Part shown: piece after piece, positions 58,923 to 64,000 of the stretch
Layout of the letters: every line of letters begins with the position of its first letter
How positions within the stretch are numbered: the first letter of the stretch is position 1
NCBI GenBank assembly: GCA_014058105.1
Contig: JACGCM010000779.1
Span: 1,674,001-1,738,000, forward strand
Origin: Kingdonia uniflora
Taxonomy: Eukaryota; Streptophyta; Magnoliopsida; Ranunculales; Circaeasteraceae
Reading direction: 5' to 3'
Length of the DNA stretch: 64,000 nt
The notes under the pieces: generated by a model
Seen by the model: the letters and a program-made list of their open reading frames with translations, nothing else
The model's database searches: none
Told to the model about the DNA's origin: nothing
Position numbers and translations under genes: made by a program

Positions 58923-58984
58923 GGCTTTGGTTATCCAAAGAAGAAGATGAAGATAGTATGAAAGCTCCCCCCCTAATACCCCCC

Positions 58985-58991
58985 ATTTATA
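58985..58991 (-). promoter_or_regulatory. Antisense TATA box of element F
   Basis: Minus strand CCGTATAAATGGGG, 63 bp before the antisense ATG and about 180 bp outside the LTR. The G copy has the box 60 bp before its ATG. Confidence 0.6.
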
Positions 58992-59172
58992 CGGGGATTA
59001 AGGGACATTTATTACCCCTTAATCAATACTACTCTTAATTACCTTCCACAATTACTCCCCTCACAATTGACCACATTCAGCTAGTCAACTCTCCAACCTC
59101 CCATGCCCAACCTTTTTTCTCAGAATGCGCAATCTATACCAATTTCCGAGGCCCCTGCTGAAAGGAGGAGAA

Positions 59173-59876
59173 TGTTGTAGCCTGCCCGTAGCCTTCCAGC
59201 ATCAGTCGAATACTCGAAGGCTAAATCGAAGCCTACCAAGAGACTAGAAGACCAATAAGACCATAACTAAGTCTATAAAGCCTTTCAAGACCATTCGAAC
59301 ACTCGAGGACATAATCAAAGCTGAAGACAGACAGTCATTACCAGAATTCAACATTTGTACTAGAGAGACTTCGACCATGGTAATACATGGTTGAAGGTAG
59401 ACACATCTAGCAGCCAGCTCACCAGATAGAACAGTGAAATAAGCCACTAGACAACTATAGTGTCAAAACCAACAACTATAGTGTCAGAATCGACTTCGGG
59501 TACAAGACAGTTGTCCCCAAAGGATATATATATGACCTAACCTCCCATGATGACTCGGCCCTGGCTATATCCTATAAATAGGAGGGAGGAGGAACGAGGA
59601 GGAGGTTAGAAAATCTCTCCCGTCAACCCTTTAAGATTACCTTCAACTACCCTGTAACCACTTCTATTTAATCTGTCGTCTAAACTTAATATATATCATC
59701 AACTGTTAAAAATCCTCGCTAGAGGCCGTGGAGTAACCCATTCTAAGACTCCATGTAAGTATGCTAGTATAGTAATATTGTCTGTTATTATATTAGGTAC
59801 TTGAATAATTCCCTAGACAAAGACAATCCCGTGGTGTAAGAGCTAGTTTCCCCTCTTACAAAACTTGGTTCCTACA
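59173..59876 (+). repeat. 3' LTR of element F
   Basis: It begins TGTTGTAGCCTGCCCGTAGC after the purine tract AAAGGAGGAGAA and ends GGTTCCTACA. A sense TATA box, TATAAATA, is at 59573. A homologous copy in reverse orientation is at 61736-62418. Confidence 0.88.
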
Positions 59877-60345
59877 ACCGACTCATTTACGACAAGGCAT
59901 GCCACCTTCCTCTCAAACTTGAGCATAAAGCTCTTTAGGCAATAAAAATGCTAAACTTTGACACTACAATGGCTGGGTCCCACCGTAAGCTACAACTCAT
60001 TGAGTTGGATGAGCTCCAAAAAGATGAATATGAATCAGTAAAGATATACAATGAAATAACCAAGGCTTTCCATGATAAGAATATCTTGCGAATGTCCTTT
60101 GAAGTTGATCAAAAAGTTTTAATGTATTCTTTGCATTTTCATTTGTTTCCTGGAAAACTTTAATCCCGTTGGACCTTACCATTCATTGTCAAAGCAGTTT
60201 TCCCCTATGAAGCTATTAAATTTCTCGACCCTCGTACTGGCAATATTAATAAGGTAAATGGACAGGGACTTAAACCATTTTACGAGTACTTTACGGGTTC
60301 AAGCGAGGATATGAATCTTCGGGACCCATCATATGCAATATAGGT
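59877..60345 (+). pseudogene. Athila integrase, C-terminal part
   Basis: NRLIYDKACHLPLKLEHKA, a stop where Trp is usual (TGG to TAG), then the open stretch 59948-60163: MLNFDTTMAGSHRKLQLIEL, DELQKDEYES and IYNEITKAFHDKNI. A second part in another frame includes WTLPFIVKAVFPYEAIKF and NGQGLKPFYEYF. This is the end of the Athila integrase that broke off at 39052. Its first codons directly follow the F LTR. Confidence 0.84.
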
Positions 60346-60908
60346 ATCTTTATTTCTACCTATAGTCTTATCTAGTATGGGGGTACCTACCATTGTCTGG
60401 CTGAAAACGTTAAATTAGCGCCTGTGGGAGGCAACCCTTCTCATGTTCATATAATATTTCTTGATCTTTTCCCGTTCTTTTCATTTTTGGCAACTGTGGG
60501 GACACATGCTGATTCAGTTTGAGGGTGGGGGTAAATAAATTTTTTATAACTTTTTCTAAGAAAAGTTGTTATTCTAGGGCATTCTGATTTTGTAGACACA
60601 TCTTTTGTATACTCTAATCTTTGAATATTCTTAGAATCCTAGAGTTGCACTTGGGACACAATTATAAGATTATGGTTTGTTTTAAACCATAAATTGTCAG
60701 TGCATTATGAATTTTTAAGTTTTTAGTACTACCATCCTATTAGATGTGTTTAAGAAGAAAATCACCATTATAATTGCAGTTCACGTAGTTATAATTGCAC
60801 TTCACTAGGGAAACAATTACCCAGGAATATTCGTTTCTCATAAATTCATACTGAGGGTTTGTATGCATTTTCACAAGTTTTTGGCTCCTTCAGGAAACAA
60901 ACATACTC

Positions 60909-60946
<38 letters not shown>

Positions 60947-61735
60947 ACCTCCACAATTCAAGACCCCTCGCAAGATTTAAAATTGAAAGAGAAAGAATTT
61001 TTACCAATCTTGAGGCAAGCCATGAATCAATGTAAAAGTAAGAGACCAAAAAAGTAAAAAAATGAGTCTCTACGAGTATAGTGAAAACTATGTGAAGGAG
61101 GGTAAGTTGCAAGTATAAAAGAGAAAATGAAAACTTAAATGAAACTTTTTACCTTAAAAAGCTTGAGTGGATATATATTTTCCCTGAAATATCAATAAAA
61201 GAGAGCGAATAAACCAGGGTACTTGTCGAATAAACTTCTAGATTTCTTCTGCCATACTCAAGATAAGGCTAAGGTTATTTGGAAGGATTATCAAACACCT
61301 TGATTCAAAAACTAAATTCACTACACAAAAGGATAAAATTTGGAAACTTGATCTAATCTGATGGTAGTAAAATTAACTTAATAAATTCTTACATATGTAA
61401 TTGTTAACTCTTGCTTAAGTGATATATCTTTGAGATGAATTCAATCCATTTTAGAGATACCAGGAGCAATAATTATATGTTATTTATAATACCAGAATGT
61501 CTGTGATAGAATTTTGTGGGTATATTCACTGAAAACCTCCACGAGACACAACTCGTCCTATAGGGGTAACCTATAAGTTGAAAGGCTTGTTGCATAGGCA
61601 AAATGCAATCATAAGAAACCACAAAAGAGTTGAGTTCCTTTTTTCTAAGGGACTAGCAATATATTAGTTTGGGGGTATTTTATTGGTATGAAAAATGCCT
61701 ATTTTTGTCCTTAAATTTATATGATCTAGAACCTT
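60346..61735 (+). other. Athila 3' untranslated region and start of its 3' LTR
   Basis: No gene supported. GAGGGTGGGGGTAAATAAAT near 60521 and, near the right end, GACTAGCAATATATTAGTTTGGGGG, the usual Athila polypurine context, ending at 61675. The Athila 3' LTR should start there, but element G cuts it after about 60 bp. An AT microsatellite lies at 60911-60943. Confidence 0.6.
60911..60943. repeat. (AT)n microsatellite
   Basis: About 16 uninterrupted AT units. Confidence 0.95.
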
Positions 61736-62418
61736 TGTATGAGCCAAGTTTTGTAAGAGGGGAAACTAGCTCTTACACCACAGAGTTATCTCTGACTAGG
61801 GGCTTAAGCAAGTATATAAGGCAATAATTGACTATATTACTAAACTAACACACTTGCGTGGTGTCCTAGAATGGGTTACTTCACGACCTCTAGCGAGGAT
61901 TTTGAATAATTGATGTTATATATCGAGTTAGGTGATAAATCGAATAGGAAGTAAGTTATAGGGTATTCGAAGGTAATCTTCAAAAGCTTTTGGGAAAGAT
62001 TTTCTAGCCCCCTCATAATGCCTCCTCCCTCATATTTATAGGAGATAGAAAATGGGTGAGTTACCATGGGAGGTTAGATTATATATATATATCCATTGGG
62101 GACAACTGTTCTGTACTCGGAGTCAGCCCTGACACTGCAGTTTTCAGATTGCTTATTTCGCTATTATGTCTGGTGAGTTGGCTGTTAGATAAGTCTGCCA
62201 TGGTCGAAGTCTTTCTTGTACTGATGTTGAGTTTTGGTGAGCTGGCTGTCAGATGTTTCTACCTTCGACCAGGTATTAACATGGTCACGTGTTTGATTAG
62301 TCTTAGAAGGCTTCGTGAACTTAGTTACTGTCTTGCTAGGCTTTGAGTCTCTGGGTAGGCTTCGATGCAGCCTTCGAGTATTCCAATGGTGCTTGAAGGC
62401 TACGAGTAGGCTACTACA
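61736..62418 (-). repeat. 3' LTR of element G
   Basis: Minus strand begins TGTAGTAGCCTACTCGTAGC after GAGAAGGGGCGAA and ends GGCTCATACA. Sense TATA box TATAAATA at 62040-62033 (minus). Confidence 0.86.
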
Positions 62419-62577
62419 TTCGCCCCTTCTCAGCAGGGGCCTCAGAAGATGGTGTATGCCGAGAAAAAGGGTTAGGCATGGGAAGTTGAAGAGTTGACTA
62501 GTCGAATACGGGCAGTTCTGAGGAGAGTAATTATGGTAAGTGTTGATTATGGGGGTACTAAATGCCCTTAATTATGG

Positions 62578-62585
62578 TATAAATA
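62578..62585 (+). promoter_or_regulatory. Antisense TATA box of element G
   Basis: TATGGTATAAATATGTGC, 60 bp before the ATG of the antisense ORF and 160 bp outside the LTR. Confidence 0.65.
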
Positions 62586-62644
62586 TGTGCTGGTAGGGGG
62601 GAATTTTAGACATTCTTCATCTTCTTCTTTGAGTAAGCAAAACT

Positions 62645-62968
62645 ATGGAAGCTACACCAAATACTCATTACCAGAAGATAATGGAGGTGAGGGAGCACCA
62701 TATTGAGGAGAAAATGATGGTGCAGAAGCAGAAATTCTTCGGAGATCAGGGTTTGAACGTGGTCATGCCAGACTTAGTGGAGCTGGGGCCAGAGGAGGCT
62801 ATTTGTGGGTACCCGCATGACCATTGGTGGAGGGTGATGCAGTGGCTGGGTCCGAATGTTAGTAACCGGTACTTCTTGCTAAAAAGCCTAGCAAAAGACC
62901 AGGTAGACGCTGAAGACGTAGTCGAGGCTGAGGCGGGGCTCTGTATGAACTTCCCCGTTTGTAAATAG
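62645..62968 (+). CDS. Element G LTR-proximal antisense ORF, intact
   Basis: 107 codons, no stop. Blocks: MEATPNTHYQKIMEVREHH, a charged helix EEKMMVQKQKFFGDQGLN, VMPDLVELGPEEAICGYP, WRVMQWLGPNVSNRYFLLKSL, an acidic DQVDAEDVVEAEAGLC and a terminal NFPVCK. The helix plus KxxFGDQ block recurs in A and, weaker, in E; the whole length recurs in F. The position next to the 3' LTR and behind a TATA box is shared. No known domain recognised. It is the best copy to study. 62969-63420 is GTT/GGT-rich and non-coding. Confidence 0.65.
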   Translation: MEATPNTHYQKIMEVREHHIEEKMMVQKQKFFGDQGLNVVMPDLVELGPEEAICGYPHDHWWRVMQWLGPNVSNRYFLLKSLAKDQVDAEDVVEAEAGLCMNFPVCK

Positions 62969-64000
62969 GAGGGTCTTTGACGTGGTGGTGGTAATGTAGA
63001 GGAGTTATTGTTTGTTGTTGTTCTTACTGTTGTTGTTGTTGTTTCTATTTCTATTGTTTTTTTTTAATGTTGGTGATGTATGCCTGATAACCTTTGAATG
63101 AAACAATGTTTTGCTGAAGTATGATTTTATAACTGTGATAAGTATTATAGACGAAGATAATGTTGGCGTGGTTATAACTGTCGAACTTTAAACTAGAGTA
63201 ATTAAAACGAATAAAAATGGTAAGAAAATTTGATTCTTTTGTATAACGAAAAGTATTGACCAAAGGTTTGAGAAATTATGTATAAGTATGATAGAATGTG
63301 GTAGGATGCAGACGATGGTTTAAAAACAAATGTATGAGATGGCTTGAAAACTTATGTAGTCGAAGGGTATGACCGTAGTGGAATGGATAAGAGAGAACGA
63401 AAATGAAGGCGTGAGATGCTTCGACTACCAAATTTGACAGCCGAAATGGCAAAACTAGTAGAGGTGGTACTATTCATAGGGCAGTATGCCACTGCAGACC
63501 GTCATGATGTTTCCTCGGGTACTGAAAAGAGGCGGATGTAACAGGTGGGCTTGAATTGACAACTTCAGGTAGTACGTCAGAAGGTTCGAGAGGGATAAAA
63601 AAGTATTATATATTATAAGTGTGTGACACACATGTGGGTGCAAGTGAGGGTAATATTGGTAAAACACCTCATGACTGAAATTTAGTAGGGATTGAAGGAG
63701 TGGTAATGATGTTGAGTGGGGAAAATTAAGGTTGTTTTGTTTTTTTTGGAAGGTATTCAAAGAGGTAAGAGAGAGAGAGAGTTACTGTTCCCAAATAATT
63801 TGAAAGAGAGAAAGGAGGAAGAGTAGAAGATATACACCATTATTACAGTTTAAAGTTTCTAGAGATGAGGAAAGGAAACGCCATTATCGCTGTTAAATCT
63901 GATCCATTCAAACAGGTATTCTTCTAATTTCTTGGTAAAGATAAACCATTTATTTTTATTGTTGCTTCGCCTTTGCTCTTTGTCTATACGGTAGGGTAAC
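62969..64000 (+). other. Element G antisense spacer to window end
   Basis: A GTTGTTGTT-rich stretch at 63010-63050 corresponds to the (ACC)/(AAC)-type tract of element F. Around 63440-63530 the segment resembling F near 58100 appears (minus-side reading of F). A (GA)n tract lies at 63769-63781. A short open start MRKGNAIIAVKSDPFKQ at 63864 ends in GTATTC; it may begin another antisense exon cut by the window edge. Confidence 0.4.

Larger units (their letters stand above)
51791..59876 (+). mobile_element. Tat element F, 5' truncated
   Basis: A second Tat family: gag, protease, RT, RNase H, archaeal-type RNase H and integrase, a 194-bp tandem spacer, an antisense ORF and promoter, and a 3' LTR beginning TGTTGTAGCC. 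The 5' LTR and gag start are absent; the LINE adjoins. It has no large antisense gene, unlike A, B and E. Its 3' LTR is followed directly by Athila integrase codons, so it was inserted in the Athila element. Confidence 0.86.
61736..64000 (-). mobile_element. Tat element G, left (3') end
   Basis: Its 3' LTR is of the same family as that of F, in the opposite orientation, followed on the right by a polypurine tract, antisense TATA box and LTR-proximal antisense ORF. The body runs off the window, so gag-pol and the 5' LTR are not visible. It sits in the Athila 3' LTR. Confidence 0.82.

Overview
This window is intergenic, transposon-dense nuclear DNA from a flowering plant, probably a eudicot. 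Almost everything recognisable is a decayed retrotransposon: Ty3/gypsy elements of the Tat group (extra archaeal-type RNase H after the normal one), an Athila-type gypsy element, a chromovirus-like gypsy fragment, Ty1/copia pieces and an L1-type LINE. No host gene, rRNA, tRNA or CRISPR array could be supported. Species cannot be read from the sequence.

Layout. 1-2496 and 16961-17145 are two halves of one minus-strand Ty1/copia relic, split by Tat element A (2502-16955, + strand). A has both LTRs and a perfect 5-bp target duplication (ATATT). 17150-18800 is an LTR plus gag/protease of a chromovirus-like element. 18811-31139 is Tat element B (minus strand, same LTR family as A, 3' end missing). 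31140-34400 holds a possible solo copia LTR and unassigned leader-like DNA. 34410-39052 is the left part of an Athila element; its integrase resumes at 59877 and its 3' end lies near 61670, so about 20.8 kb was inserted into it. That insert contains Tat element E (39109-48130, minus strand), a truncated LINE (48130-51790, minus strand) and Tat element F (51791-59876, + strand, second LTR family). Element G (61736 to the window end, minus strand, F-type LTR) interrupts the Athila 3' LTR.

How the parts work together. Each Tat element has gag-protease-RT-RNase H-aRNase H-integrase on one strand. A tandem-repeat spacer follows, with a different sequence and period in each copy (161, 117, 155, 194 bp). 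In A, B and E a multi-exon set of antisense genes follows, running from next to the 3' LTR back towards pol. The antisense set includes a small ORF beside the 3' LTR with a TATA box 30-110 bp upstream (seen in A, E, F and G; B has lost this end), a small ORF ending in a CGxxGHxGCFxC motif, and a large coiled-coil protein whose N-terminus resembles the family named 'putative gypsy type transposon' (PF04195-like). Three GT-AG introns of this gene sit at equivalent places in A, B and E. Antisense ORFs in Tat elements are known from the literature; the conserved antisense TATA boxes, introns and zinc-type motif seen here are the most interesting content of the window.

Most reading frames carry stops, frameshifts or lost catalytic residues, so no element looks autonomous. 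Boundaries were read by eye and should be taken as about +/-10 bp unless a TSD or PBS fixes them.
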